From positions 14,526,001 through 14,590,000 of the forward strand of contig NC_133546.1 in assembly GCF_048773025.1 (NCBI RefSeq): a stretch of DNA of 64,000 bases, read 5' to 3'. Position 1 is the stretch's first letter, and each line of letters opens with the position of its first letter. Source of the DNA: Camelus bactrianus (lineage: Eukaryota > Chordata > Mammalia > Artiodactyla > Camelidae). The notes under the pieces were generated by a model. The model did not search any database. It was not told where the DNA came from and saw nothing but the letters and a program-made list of their open reading frames with translations. Positions 11,223 through 23,341 of the stretch are shown here, piece after piece. The position numbers and the translations under genes were made by a program.

Positions 11223-11810
11223 CTGCATTAGGCACTTTATTATAAATGCTGTCTCATTAAGTTTTCCCACAACTCTGCATGACAATCTATCTGCAAGGTT
11301 GGTGATTATGCTCACTTCAAAGATAAAGAAACCAAGTGCGAGCAGCAAAGTGACCCCTGCTTCTGCTCTGAGGTTTTGTGGCTAATGGAGCCGTGATCCT
11401 ATTTTTTATCAGCTCACTTGGTCAGTAGTGCGGTCTTGCTTGAAAGCTCCAGCCTCCTCTCAGTTCTGTGCAGGGGCCCGCGGGCAGGGCTGTGAGCTTA
11501 GGGCAGAGCCACGGGGTATAGACACAGAGCATCCCCTTTGCTTTGGCTCGAGCTTGCGGTGGTTGAGCCTGGGGTCATTGTGAGGGAGCCTCAGGGGACA
11601 GGCAGCCTCAGAGGACCAAGAGGTCACTCCTCACAGAGATTTCTGGCCCAGTTCCAAGTTTGGAGTAGCCAAGTGTGGTTTTTAAGTGAGGAAGCCAGTT
11701 TTTCCTTTCCACTTCTCTGCGCTGAGAACTGAGACATTCTGAAATCGACTGGCAGTTATACGTGGCACCTGCGAGATGTGCAGCTCCCAGTTCCCTGTTC
11801 CCTTACACGT
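11223..11810. other. Intergenic, no feature recognised
   Basis: No recognisable gene or repeat. GC content rises slightly at 11450-11640. Confidence 0.4.
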
Positions 11811-11814
11811 GGGA

Positions 11815-11935
11815 TGCAAATAGTCCCACCTCCATCAATGAAGTCAAAATCTCTGGGGGTCAGGCCTGGGCGCTGGTGCTGTTTAAAGTTCCGGGGAGAG
11901 TCCACTGTACAGTTAGGGTGGAGGACCACCCCCCC
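11815..11935 (-). mobile_element. MER5A-like hAT fragment, minus strand
   Basis: Matches the reverse complement of the MER5A core: 'caaaatctctgggggtcaggcctgggcgctg' followed by 'tttaaagttccggggagagtcca'. Ends are decayed. Confidence 0.65.
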
Positions 11936-13296
11936 CCAAGACCATCTGGGGAGAATCTTACGTATGACAACTAGACTCCCCAGACACTGCCCTGTTTTCT
12001 CAGCTTCCTGTTCTTTCCTGCCCTTAACTACTCTCTCCGGCTTTGCTTCACGGAAACCTCAGAACCATCATCATCAACTCCCCCATAAGCACTTAATCAA
12101 ATACGTCGATTTCTATAGAAAAGACTATTTAGTCACAGCCAGAAACTGGTGAAGTAATTTGGCAACTGTTTTGAAATATAAAAAGAGTGGATCTTTAGGG
12201 ACAGATAAAAACATCTCAATTATGGACTCATAAAAGGATCAGAAATAGTTACATAATTGTATAAATAAGTAAATCTATCATATCACCAAGAAATCTAATT
12301 ATCTAACTAGGAAGAAAATAAAAGAACCTTGGGTAGAGAATTGTGTTGATCCTAGACAACATAATATGTTGGAAAAGTAGAGAATGGCATTTCTTCCCAG
12401 CTTTCATATTTAAGATAACAGAAAAATCGACTGCACTATGTTGCATACATTATGTTTGAAAACCAGGCCAAATTATAACACTGTATGTCAGGGTATAGCA
12501 ATAATGCTACAGCCCAGAAAAAGAAGAGAGCAGTAAGTGCGCATAACGTCCCCAGTGTAAACAGCAAAGCTGTAAGCTGCAGAATAAGTAGTAAGTGGCA
12601 TTAACCTCCTCTGCCCCAAATGCCCAGCCCACAGAGAGGAAATTATTAAAAATTCCACAGATGCCCTTTGGCTAGCTGAACCCTTAGAAAGAAGTTCCAT
12701 ACCAAAAAGCCCAGAAATGCTGTTGAGCATAATGAATGAAGATAAGCCTCAAGGTCCTTTCAAATCTGTCACTGGAGATATTGCAGGACTGTGATTGTGA
12801 CTGCAGCCATATTTTTAGAAAATAAAACTTCTAGTAAATTCATGGTTCTAGTGAACCAAGAAATGTGAAGACTTTCTGGGAAACAGGGTAAGAATCGAAT
12901 TTACCAACTGTGCTGTATCCCCTATTTTGTCCCGTAAAATCAGTCAGGCTGGGCAAGGAACAAGCCAGACCCCACACACGGGGGGTTTGCTGCACCATCT
13001 GCACTTGCTAATCCTAGAATGCAGTTGCGGGCTGGTTCCAGGCTGTGAGCCAAGCTGTGAGTGGGTGATAAGTGTCCCTCTTCCTGATTTCCAGGTCCCC
13101 CCACCCCCCGACGCCAGTGCATATGCCAAGTGCCCTGTCTGCCATCACTACCTTTTGCCGGGCGGACAGAGCCTCTTGCATCCTTCCCCCATCACATGCC
13201 CCACCCCTCTCTGCCTACTGCCAGCCTCCAAGACCAAGGCAGTAACTCCTGACGGGGATAAACTGGCTGTGTGATCATGACAGAAGGCACAGAACC
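11936..13296. other. Intergenic, no feature recognised
   Basis: Mostly AT-rich (12100-12500), then mixed. Frames of up to about 115 codons (12927-13274) show no recognisable protein and are overlapped by frames on the other strand. Confidence 0.4.
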
Positions 13297-13761
13297 TGTC
13301 CTAGCTTGAGTAGCGTCCCCACCCCCCAAATTCGCTTCCTTCTTGGAACCTTGAATGTGACTGTACTGGAAATAAGGTCATTACAGATGCAAGTAGCTAG
13401 GATAAAAATCATCCTGAAGTAGGGTGTGCCCCTAATCCAACATGACTGGTGCCCTACTGAGGGGAAGAGACACAGGGACACAGACAACACAGAGGAAGAC
13501 AGTGTGAAGAGAGCAAGAGATGCCTGCCGTGTGAGGACACGGGCAAGATCGCAGGATTGCATCTACAAGCCAGAGAACACCAAGGATCGCCAGGAACCAC
13601 CAGAAGCCAGAGGCACCCAGAACCTTCAGAGAGAGCATGATGGCCTGACTACACCTTGACTGTCGGACTCTGAGCTTCCAGAACTGGGAGAGAATACATT
13701 TCTGGTGTTTTAAGCCACCAATTTGTAGTACTTTGTCGCCCCAGCCCGAGGAACTACTGCA
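13297..13761 (+). mobile_element. MaLR/MLT-type solo LTR
   Basis: LTR fossil of the mammalian MaLR (ERVL-related) kind. Landmarks in order: 'tgtgactgtactggaaataaggtcatt', 'cccctaatccaacatgactggtg', 'catctacaagccagagaacaccaagg', and 'tttaagccaccaatttgtagtactttgt' at the 3' side. It is old and well diverged. Frames across it are not genes. Confidence 0.85.
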
Positions 13762-14282
13762 GAGCCTTTCAAGGTAAGCGTGTGCTGGGCTGCTAACCAC
13801 AGTCTCCTGCAGACTTGGGGTGGAAAGTAAGTTTCATCTCATATTGTGGCTCATGTTGCTTCCCGGGGGCCACTTAGTGCTCTGCTTGGAGTTGGGCTGT
13901 GAGGCGGTGTCCAGGCTCTACAAAGAAGAATGCCTTTGGACACTAGTGTTCTCTGCCGTGAACCCAGAAGAGGGAGTGACAGCCCTAATGCCAGCTCAGG
14001 GCTCAGAGCCTCGGTACCCACATTATAGTCAGCGGCTCCCACGATCACCCGCTGTCCTACTCTGTTGAAACATTTTCTGGTTTTCCACTTTATGGGGGGA
14101 AAAAAGGAAATAACTACAAATAACACACTCAGAACCTTTTTCAAATATATCTAATCTCTTAAAAAGGTGGAATATGAATTCTTAAACAAACACACTGAAT
14201 ATCGGTTGATTTCATCAGTGGAAACTTGGTTAGGAAGCCAAAGAATGTTGCAGAAGGGTCTTGCGAGACAGGACCAGCTTAT
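13762..14282. other. Intergenic, no feature recognised
   Basis: No gene or named repeat seen. Confidence 0.4.
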
Positions 14283-14457
14283 AAAAGTTTGAATATTTAA
14301 GATATAAGGTTGATGTGTGAATATATGTATGTGTATGTATGACTGAAACATTATGCTGTATACCAGAAATTGACACAACACTGTAAACTGACTATACTTC
14401 AAATAAGTAAGTAAGTAAGTAGGTAAGTAAGTACATAAATAAACAAATAAATGTGGT
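14283..14457 (+). mobile_element. L1 3' tail with (GTAA)n
   Basis: Final ~120 bases of an L1 3' UTR ('tatgactgaaacattatgctgta...gaaattgacacaacactgtaaactgactatacttcaa'). It runs into an expanded AAGT/GTAA tetranucleotide tail at 14404-14434. The same 3' UTR type is seen at 18.6 and 52.0 kb. Confidence 0.9.
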
Positions 14458-14814
14458 TTCAGAAAATGTGTGAGGCTGGAAAAAATGGTTTTTAACCAAC
14501 AGGATTTAGATTATAAGATTTCAGAAGAAAAACAAAGGAGGATTTGGCTCACTGTGTAAGCTTGATTTCCCTAGTACCTAGCTCGGGATTTGGCAAGCAG
14601 CAAATTCAGTGAACAAGTACACGACTGCATATGTTAATTTAAAAAAAAAATAAAGGTATTTAAATACCAAATGCTATTTGGACATAAGAAATATCATCTT
14701 GATAAGCTGTAACTCCTCTATACTCTTTTCCTCAGCTTATTAAGAGAGAGACGCAGAACCATTTCAACATTCTGAAAGTCAGCATTCAAGAATATTAATA
14801 CTGCTACTGTAATA

Positions 14815-15010
14815 ACAACAGCAACACATGGCACATGTAACCCTACTAAATGCCAGCTACTGTCACCGTTGCTTCTGTTACATCTACTAACTGTTTAATC
14901 CTCACAAAAACCCATCATTTTGCAAATGAGGCAATGCGAACACAGAGAGGTTAAGTAACCTGCCCAAGTCACACAGCTAGTAAGGGGCAGAGCCAGCCAG
15001 TGTAGCCCCC
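14815..15010 (-). mobile_element. MIR SINE, minus strand
   Basis: Reverse MIR core: 'ttgcaaatgaggcaatgcgaacacagagaggttaagtaacctgcccaagtcacacagctagtaaggggcagagcc'-like block. Confidence 0.85.
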
Positions 15011-16389
15011 TACATCATGCAGCCTCTCGTGAGGAGTCATTCCTTCAGCAAAGGTTTATGAAGTATCCACTACATGTGAGTACCCAGTTTAGCCATCACA
15101 CGGAGTCTCTTTGAGATCACCGCCCACTCACATTCCTCCAAATCCAAGCTTCTGACACTGCACAGCCTCCTCTGTAAAGCTGATGTTCAGACTTGGCAAG
15201 CTGTCACTTACTCAGCTCTCTCTCCCTCAAGGCAGGTAGGTATGGAGAATCCTTTCAGATATAACACCCTATATCCAAGGTGTGAATCATGGGGCATTAA
15301 CTAGGAAGGACCTAGTGCCAGTGGCTTGTCTTCCTAAGGGGGAAAGTCAGTGTTTGCAAATAAATTCCTTTAGCCTATTTTAAAAGCCAAATTGTCTGTT
15401 TGCTTAAGTAGCTATCTTCCCAGATGTCACATTTCCCCTGGACATGAATGGAATGGCCACAACCGAAATTACATTTTAAACAGACAAGCAGGAGGCCAGC
15501 AGCAATGATTCTGTTTGCAGGATCAAGACTGATGCCTTCCTTTTGCCAAACCTCCTGGTGATTTTAGTAAATTTTCTGAATACACGTGAGAAATCAGAAT
15601 GAGAATGAGGGATTTTTGCTAATGGGGATCATTTGCTTGATGTGGCCAAGATAATATGTGGGTCATGTTTCTTTATGGACTCCCTACACCATCCCCAGGA
15701 TACCTCCCAGGCTCTAGCTAGTTAGCAGAGCTTTTACTGGCATTAAACGTTATCTTGAAACTATTCAGAAAAACTTTAATCCATACATTATGTTTCTGGG
15801 AAATAAATATCACACATGGATTCATGCAGCACTCATTTCCATCTGGCCCCTGAGCTACACGCTCTGCTTATGCACCTGCTTGTGTATCAGTAACACAGCG
15901 TGTGTTCATTAGAACAGCTAACTGCTATGGCCAAGCCCCAAAATGTGTACCAGCCCCACCACTACAGATGTTCAATCTGTGCTGACATATTAATCCTGGA
16001 TGGATGAACAGCCCTCCTCCCTGGCAGCCTCCTCCATGCAGTCACTTAAAATATACCCAGACCCATGAGAGCTCTTCCATGCTCAACTCATGACTTTCAA
16101 TGTAGCCCTAGGTTTGGAATCAAGCCAGGCCAGGAAACGGTACACATCATATTCCAACAGGTAAGACTCGGTCATGTGGGCCACTCCTAATTGCAAGCTG
16201 TGATGTTGTGATTTATGAGAAATAAATCATTCAGGTGACCAGAGTTACATTTCTCATTTATATTTGGCTTCATCCACAGTTCCTAGTTCATAGCTCCTGA
16301 AACCGTTGGAACTTTGTTTCAAGTGTTGAGAGTGATTAAGGTGTCTTTCGTTAGGTTAGTAAGTTGACTTCTGGAAAGCACCTAAGGAT
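15011..16389. other. Intergenic, unique-looking
   Basis: No repeat or gene recognised. 15360-15640 is a smooth, repeat-free stretch of moderate AT content that could be conserved, but nothing in it is decisive. Confidence 0.35.
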
Positions 16390-17000
16390 GGGGGCTGGTT
16401 GCCAGTACAGTCAACCCTGTTATTAAAAGGTTAGAATTTTCAGTCCCACCCCCAAGGTCCAGGAAGGGGAAAGGGGCTGGAGGTTGAATCAATCACTTGC
16501 GCCCAATGATTTAACCAATCGTGCTCATGTAATGAAGCCTCCATAAAAACCCCAAAGAACTAAGTTCCGAAAGCTTCCAGGCTGGTGAGGACGGGGCGGT
16601 GCTGAGAGGGTGGTAGGCCTGGAGAGGGCACAGGAGCTCTGCCCCTCCACCATGCTCTGTGCAACTCTTCCTTCTGGCTGGTCCGGAGGTCTATCCTTTT
16701 ATAATAAACAGTGCTCTGGTAAGTAAAATGTTTCTCTGAGCTCTGTAAGCCACTCTAGCAAATTAATTAAACCCAAAGAGGGGTTGTGGGAACCTCTGAT
16801 TTACAGCCAGTCGGTCAGAAGCACAGGTAACACTATGGACCTGTGATTGGCATCAGATTCAGGATTGAGGTGGGGCAATCTTGTAGGACCGAACGCTTAA
16901 CTTGTGAAATCTGATGCTGCCTCCAGGTAGACACTGTCAGAATTGAGTTGAATTGCTTGCTGTTGTGTGGGAAGCTCCTCGACACATGCTGGAATTGGGT
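16390..17000 (+). mobile_element. ERVL-type solo LTR
   Basis: LTR fossil with the family's typical order: 'ttgaatcaatcacttgcgcccaatgatttaaccaatc', 'atgtaatgaagcctccataaaaaccccaaag', 'ttttataataaacagtgctctggtaagtaaa', 'gccactctagcaaattaattaaacccaaagaggg' and 'agccagtcggtcagaagcacaggt'. Plus orientation. No internal viral region is adjacent. Old by its divergence. Confidence 0.8.
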
Positions 17001-17284
17001 CCAGAAACTCAAAAGATGTGAGGACCTGGGAAAAGGTGTTGAGCTGAGAACTTTCTGGGAAGGAAATGAGAACACAGGTTTTGATGAGCCCTTAGCATCT
17101 TTGCTATACAACAAGTTGTCTGATTCTGGACAAACCCTGATCCTTATTTTCCACTTTCAGTAACAATGTACCATTCTGATGCTGTAGGCTGCATGAAGAC
17201 TTTCAGTTAATATTTTCAAGTTCGGTTTTTAGGGCTTTTCCAGACAAATAAAAACTGACAAAAATCTGAACCATTGCAGTAATC

Positions 17285-17500
17285 CATATTAAGCCCTGGA
17301 GTCTGAAAGACCTGGATTTGAATCTGAGCTTTGTCCCTTAGGAAGTAGCTGGTTGATCTGGGCGAGACATTCAATTTCCATAGCCTCAGTAAGACAGGTG
17401 CAAGGACAGCCCCTCTCTGGTGGAGGTGCTGGGAGCAGGGCTTGAGATCACACCCTTATGACAGTGATGAACCGGGCCTGGCACAGAGTGAGCCCTTGTC
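17285..17500 (+). mobile_element. MIR SINE
   Basis: 'gtctgaaagacctggatttgaatctgagctttgtccc' matches the MIR 5' half, and 'gggcctggcacagagtgagccc' its 3' half. The middle is diverged. Confidence 0.75.
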
Positions 17501-18238
17501 ACAGGATTCAATCATGTTTCACGGAGACCCCAAATGACAACAGATACCAACTGCCAAAGAAAGGGGTGCAACCACCGTGTAACAAGTAGGATTGTGGGGG
17601 AGGGGTCATGTAACTCTCCAACCCCTCTCTCCCGTTAAGGGTATTAATAGCAAGGGGTTGGAGGGGAGCGCTGCTGCTGAGAGACCCCCTCACCCACCCC
17701 CAAGAGGACAGGTGACGGCGCTTGGCCCCTAACTTCAGAGCTGAGGGGGGGTGTTGGGGACACGGTGGGCTAGTGCCTGAGTCAGGCCTAGGAACTTAAC
17801 TGAGCCTGGCTGGCCAGCTGCTGGGTCAGCAGAGCAGGAGGAGAGGGCTGCGCGGGGATCAGTCACTAGCCCAGAGTCTGTCCAGAAAGCATGTGTTTCT
17901 GTGAACCGAAAGTCAGCATCAGTGAGAACCAGGGGCAGCGGAGAGAGAGCTGAGGCAAAGGCTGGCCCCTCCCTGACTGGAGGGCCCTTGGGGAGGGTTT
18001 GGGAATCTCAGCATAAAGCAGCTGAAGAAGTACTTCCAGGGATCAGGGGCCATGGAGCAAAACTGACCAGAGGCCACAGAGGTGTTTCGCCCACTTTAAA
18101 GAGCCGCGAGTCAGAGACCCCAGTGATATGAGTTTGGGACTGGGCTGGGGGAGGGGGAACTCCCACCAAGTCACAAAAAAGCATAAAAATAAAAAGTTAG
18201 CTTTCCAAGCTGATCAAGTTCAGAAAAGTGGTGCATTC
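17500..18238. other. Intergenic, no feature recognised
   Basis: GC content is locally raised at 17640-18000 without clear CpG enrichment. No gene or repeat recognised. Confidence 0.4.
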
Positions 18239-18239
18239 C

Positions 18240-18410
18240 TTTTTAATTCATACATTCCTTCAACAAATGTTAACTGAGCACCTATTATCGCCAAGAGCTC
18301 TTCTAGGTGCTTGGGGCACATCAGTGAACAAAACACTGATCTTGCCTTTGTGGAGCTTATCTATTAGTGGGAGGAGACAGAAAAAAAAAATAGATATAGC
18401 AAATAAGTAA
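18240..18410 (-). mobile_element. L2 LINE 3' end, minus strand
   Basis: Reverse complement of the L2 terminus: 'ttccttcaacaaatgttaactgagcacctattat', 'gtgcttggggcacatcagtgaacaaaacactgatcttgcctttgtggagctta'. Confidence 0.85.
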
Positions 18411-18494
18411 AATAAAAAGCATGTTAGAAGATGATGAGTTCCAAGGAGATAAGATAGCTATTAACATAAACAAGAGTAGGGCTGCCATTTTAAT

Positions 18495-18694
18495 CATGAA
18501 AAGTCAACAACAGATAAACAAGTTTCTTCTGTAGAGCACAGGGAGCTATGTTCAATATCTTGTAGTAACTTATAATGAAAGAGATCATGAAAAGGAATAT
18601 ATGTAGGTATATGTATGACTAAAACATTATACTGAACACCAGAAATTGACACAACACTGTAAACTGACTATACTTCAATTAAAAAAAAAAAAAA
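18495..18694 (+). mobile_element. L1 3' UTR fragment with poly(A)
   Basis: 'agagcacagggagctatgttcaatatcttgtagtaactt' through '...acaacactgtaaactgactatacttcaatt' and an A14 tail. Same 3' UTR type as at 52 kb. Confidence 0.92.
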
Positions 18695-18854
18695 CTGAAG
18701 TTTACTCATGATGCCAAAATTTGGGGAGCTTAAAATGAGATACAGATATCAAAAAATATAGAATGCCTCTTTTTTTTATTCTAAATCTAGACATCTAGAA
18801 AGGACTAGATTTACCCAAAAAGAAAAAATATATACATCTGAGGAAAACCTATAT

Positions 18855-19292
18855 ATTCTAGGTTGGATTCCTCAGGCTGCTGTAACAAAATACCACAAAC
18901 CGGGAGGCTTGAGACAACAGAAGTGTATTCTCTCACAGTTCCAGAGGAAAGTCCAAAATCAAGAGCCGCAGAGCTACAGCCCTCTGAGATCTGCAGGGAA
19001 GAAGCCTTCCTGCCTCCCCCACTGCTGAGGGGAGAGGGGGCACCTAACCTTGACACTCACCGTCCAGTAGCTGGAGTGCTTCACATCACATGGTGTCGTG
19101 AGTCTGTGGTCTCTCCTCTTCTTATAAGGACATCAGTCACATTGGATTAAGGGTCCTTCCAACTCCAGTGGGGTCTCATGTTAACTAATTACATCCATCA
19201 CACCCCTATTTCTAAACAAGATCACATTCTGAGGCACTGGGGGTTAGGAGTTCAACACACGTTTTGGAGAGGACACAGTTCAACCCATAACA
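18855..19292 (-). mobile_element. MaLR/MLT-type LTR, minus strand
   Basis: LTR fossil in reverse orientation: 'ctgctgtaacaaaataccacaaac', 'tcttataaggacatcagtcacattggattaaggg', 'acattctgaggcactgggggttaggag', ending 'caacccataaca' at 19292 (the LTR's own start on the minus strand). Diverged and without an internal region. Confidence 0.85.
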
Positions 19293-20284
19293 ACCTCCCA
19301 ATTCACTTCATAATTACTATAAACACTATATATAAATTCTGATATTTAGCACGAGACTCTTAGATAACACACTTGCAGAAATATTCCATTTGGGGGGTTT
19401 AAATTTTGAAAACATTTGGTTGAGTTAGCGCTGAGGAAGCCTGACATTTATGCTGCACTCCTTTGGAAGGAAAGTAGCAACCCTGAGCAGAATACTTCCC
19501 AGAGGGTTCCAAAGCATTTACTTACACATGAAGGCTCTGAGGCATTGCTGCTTCCCACCACCATTGCTCCACATGTGGTCCTAGCTGGCTCTGGTCCATC
19601 CTTCCAACAGAGGAAAACCTGTATGTTCTAGGTTGGTTTCTGCAAAATACTGCAAAATTTCTTAAAGCAGAAAAGATGTTACCTTCACCCTCCTTGAGAC
19701 AGCAGTAGCCTTCTGATCACTTAACAGTGTGTTCAGTTATTCCCACACTCTCCTGGAAGCACTATCTTCAAACAAGTGGATGCTCTAATTTCACTGATCA
19801 GCACAGTATTACACAAAATTACTCTCTGCTCAGAACACCAGAGCTACAGGGCATCCATCAACATTTCAAGTCTCTTTAAAGCAACTCATTTCAAAAATAT
19901 CTTCTTGGTCAGGTGGGGGTCCTGCTTTGGGTAAACTCTGTCAGGTCTGGCTACATAATTCGGGGAGGGGGCTTAGTGCAAATGAAACTGGGATCCTTGT
20001 TCAAAACTTATCATTCACTTCAAGACAACATTAGCGGAGTATTAAACCACGTCTGAGGCCCAGCCTAGCACGGACCCTGCACATGTCACGTGCCCCCGAG
20101 GCCAGCCTTGAGCTCCACCCAGCCTAGGAACTTCCTAGGCAATACAGCCTCTGAGTCGGTTAGAAGCGTTGACATCAGTTCCATTGTGAAACCATGTTTA
20201 ATTCAGGTGCAAAGCCATTTGTCACCTCTTAATTCTAGGCATGCAGGTTCTGAGCAGAGAATCCTGACTCCAACTTCCTCCATT
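19293..20284. other. Intergenic, no feature recognised
   Basis: No gene. A 27-bp near-repeat of 18840-18866 lies at 19610-19636 (see findings). Confidence 0.4.
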
Positions 20285-20440
20285 CTTTCTTTTTTTTTTA
20301 ATTTGTTCAGCTTTTTGGTGGGGGGGGGGCAGGTAATTAGGTTTACTTGTTTTTTTTTAGAGGAGGGACTGGGGATTGAACCCAGGGTCTTGTGTATGCT
20401 AAGCATGCGCTCTACCACTTGCGCTGTACCCTCCCTGCCC
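20285..20440 (-). mobile_element. Camelid tRNA-Ala-derived SINE, minus strand
   Basis: T-rich tail and G10 run at the left, then 'ggactggggattgaacccagggtcttgtgtatgctaagcatgcgctctaccacttgcgctgtaccctcc' as the reversed tRNA half. Confidence 0.9.
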
Positions 20441-20453
20441 AACTTCCTCCAAA

Positions 20454-20974
20454 TGTAACAGAAAAGAACAAATCTGACTCCGTATTAGATCTGTTTCTTT
20501 GGCTTTAATCCTGTGCCCTGTTTTCTAGGCTTGGTCTTGCTGGCTCTGCACCTTTTGTAGAGGAATGTTGCCTTTAGCCTGAAATATACAGGAAAGCCTA
20601 TCCTCAAGGCGTTGACCTTTAAGGATATTAACACTTTTGTCCTTATATAAAGATAACAAGTTGCAGAATAGAAAATAACATTTGTTTTGTTAGAGATTTT
20701 ACAGGGGCACCATGACCTGACCCACGTGGACAGCTACAAGAACAAAGAATTCAAACACCAAGGAGTTTACAACAACCAACCACACTCCCTCCACTTTTTA
20801 GTATAAAAAGAGCCTGAATTCTGACTTGAGTAAGATGGTTCTCCAAGACATTAGTCTGCCATCTTCTTGGTGTGCTGGCTTTCCAAATAAAATTGCTATT
20901 CCTTGCCCCAACACCTCGTATCCCGATTTATTGCCTTGTCGTGAAGCGAGCAGAACGAGTTTGGACTCGTAACA
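20454..20974 (+). mobile_element. Solo LTR of an ERV1-class retrovirus with 4-bp target duplication
   Basis: Complete-looking 521-bp LTR fossil starting TGTAACAG and ending CGTAACA. The four bases CAAA precede the start (20450-20453) and follow the end (20975-20978), as expected for a gammaretrovirus-like integration. Inside are a TATA-like TATAAAAAGAGCC near 20812 and AATAAA near 20885. No internal region, so one LTR was left after recombination. Confidence 0.88.
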
Positions 20975-20978
20975 CAAA

Positions 20979-23140
20979 TTCTCCCCAGGCACCAGTTACC
21001 TGCCAGCAAAGCCGACCCTGGCAGCACCTCGTCCCTGCCAGCAAGAACTTACCCAGCCGGCAGCCCTCAGGGCCCCAGGAAGGGAGCATAGCAGACCGTG
21101 TGTATATTAAATTCAGCTAGAAACCAAAAATAGATTTTTTCATGTGAAATTTCCTATTTTTAAAATATTGTCCACTGAATAAAAATTTAAGAAAACTGTG
21201 CAAGCAAAACAAAAGATAAGTCCTATTCAGTCGTGAGCTGCAGTTTACCAACTTTGTCTCATTGGAGGGTTACTTCCACAGGACCTACACAGCCCCTCCC
21301 CGAAGCCTGCCTGTGACAGTGTCCCCTCCTTAAGGCTGCACTTTCTTCTCCAACAGTCACTCCTGGGTCACAGAAAGGTGTGAATGTTACCCATGTGCAC
21401 ACAGAGCATCATAGGATGTGTGTCTGCTCCCTCAAATGCAGAAAAGGTTTGGAAGGTGCTGTGGTCTCTGACAGGGGCATGAGCGGGGAGGACCTTACCA
21501 GGTTACAAGCCTGGAGCAGAAGGTGAGGAGTTGAAGCCTGGGGTGTCTGAACAAGCCAGGGAGACTGGCCTTGAGTGAAGCCAGCTGGCCCCGGGTGGTT
21601 GGGGACCAGTGGTGAGAAGGGTGTGGCCGGTGGCACAGAGCTGGTGAGAGGAGAGGATGGGGAAACTTGGAAAGGATGCGCCAGAGGAGAGAGGCCCAGA
21701 GGAGGGAGACAGTGAGATGAGCCCACCCACAGCACAGCTCACCAGGTTGGCCCCTGGTGTCCAGGCCTCATCAGAGCACTGGTCACAATGAGGCTGTGGT
21801 CCTAGTTGATGGATAGCTCTCCTGGAGAACAGTGTGCCCTTGCAGACAGTTCTAAACATGTCTCGTGATTGTGACTTAGAGTCAGCCAGCTGGGCAGCCC
21901 AGTGTCTCTCCAAGAGCAAGAAGCACGAAGTGCTTTCCTTCCCTGGCAGCACTCAGGGGAGCAAACACTTGGGGAAGTTGTTCATACCTCTCATTGTGGG
22001 TTTCTGTTTGATGAATTCCACGTTCCCAGGAAGTTTAAGTAACACAATAGCTCTTGTTGGGTATGGGTGGGGCAGGGTGGGGGACAACTTTGTAAAGCAC
22101 CTGGTTGACACCATGAATAGAAAAAGGCAGTCGGACACCAGCCCATCCCAGAATGTGCTGTGTTACCTGGAGCTGTCTGAGTGGGCCAGCTCTGAGCAAG
22201 GGAGGAAGAGGAGGCAGGAGCTGGAGGGGTGGACAGCTGACCCTGCCCCGACAGGCAGACCTGGAGTTGACCGTAATCCTCAGGGAAGACCTGAGCTTCC
22301 AAGGAGGCCTGAAAGGACCAGAATCATCCTCCGTTAGGCCCTGGGGCTCAGGTAAGTTACCAGAGTTGCCTCAGACCACCAAAGGCCACTGTCAAAGGGC
22401 ACTTAGCCAAGTCCAGCCTGTTCACAGCATGAGCATCAGTGCATTAAAAGCCTCAGTGATCTGAGGTGGGTAGTGACGGGTGCTGTGTGTATCCTTCTCC
22501 AGGAACTTTTGAGAACATCTTTCCAAAAGTCTATCCACGTGATATGGAGCCAATTGAAAATTTGGCAGCTATGGTGTCTTGCAGGTTTAATCAAAGTAGA
22601 TGAAGTATATTTTCTTGCCTAAATTACCCAGTATGGTTTCAAACACTGAATACATTAACCATGTAGATTTTAACATTCATTTCTCCCTAAATTGTTTGGA
22701 TCCAGGGCAAATATTTAAGTTGGAGATGGCTTGTGTTCTTAAACATTTTACAGGAAACGTGTATATACTTAATATATATTCGCTTCGCTTTGATCTTTAT
22801 CAAGTAATAGAATTAATTCTTAAAGAATTTTCCACAGTTTTCCATACTCATGGCCCATAAAGCAAGACAGAATTTCCACTAAATAACTAAGTGCCTTAAA
22901 CACACTATTTAGAATGCTAAAGATGGGCTGTATAATCGTGCCAGTGTATAAGAGTGCAGAGAAGGAGGACGGCAGAGGGAGGAAGGACAGGGAGGAGGCA
23001 CGAAAGGTTCAGTGTCTCATGCAGGTGATGCAGACTGCCCCGCATGGCCAGGGGCCCCTCCTGAAACAGAGAGGAACGGCAAGGCCAACTTTTTCAAAGC
23101 CAGAGGGAAGCAGCCCACGACTGGACTCCAGCTGTGGTTG
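20979..23140. other. Intergenic, unique-looking
   Basis: About 2.1 kb without a recognisable repeat. Frames of up to 167 codons occur on both strands over 21400-22340, where base composition is GC-rich. They overlap each other, show no domain I know, and read as chance frames. 22600-22860 is AT-rich. Confidence 0.4.
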
Positions 23141-23149
23141 TCTTAATGA

Positions 23150-23341
23150 CACAGCTGAAGTTATTTACAAAACAGAAACAGACTCACATAGAAAACAAAC
23201 TTGTGGTTACCAAAGAGGAAACGGGGTAGGAAGGGATAAATTAGGAGCTTAGGATTAGCGGATACACACTACCAAATATATACCAAATAGATAAACAGCA
23301 AGGACCTACTGTATAGCACAGGGAACTATATTCAATATCTG
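23150..23341 (+). mobile_element. L1 3' UTR fragment
   Basis: 'tacaaaacagaaacagactcacatagaaaacaaacttgtggttacc' through 'aacagcaaggacctactgtatagcacagggaactatattcaatat', truncated at both ends. Confidence 0.9.

Noticed and set aside
21503-22337. Opposed frames of 149 and 167 codons
   Set aside because: They overlap on opposite strands in GC-rich unique DNA, without domains; at most one could be real and nothing supports either.
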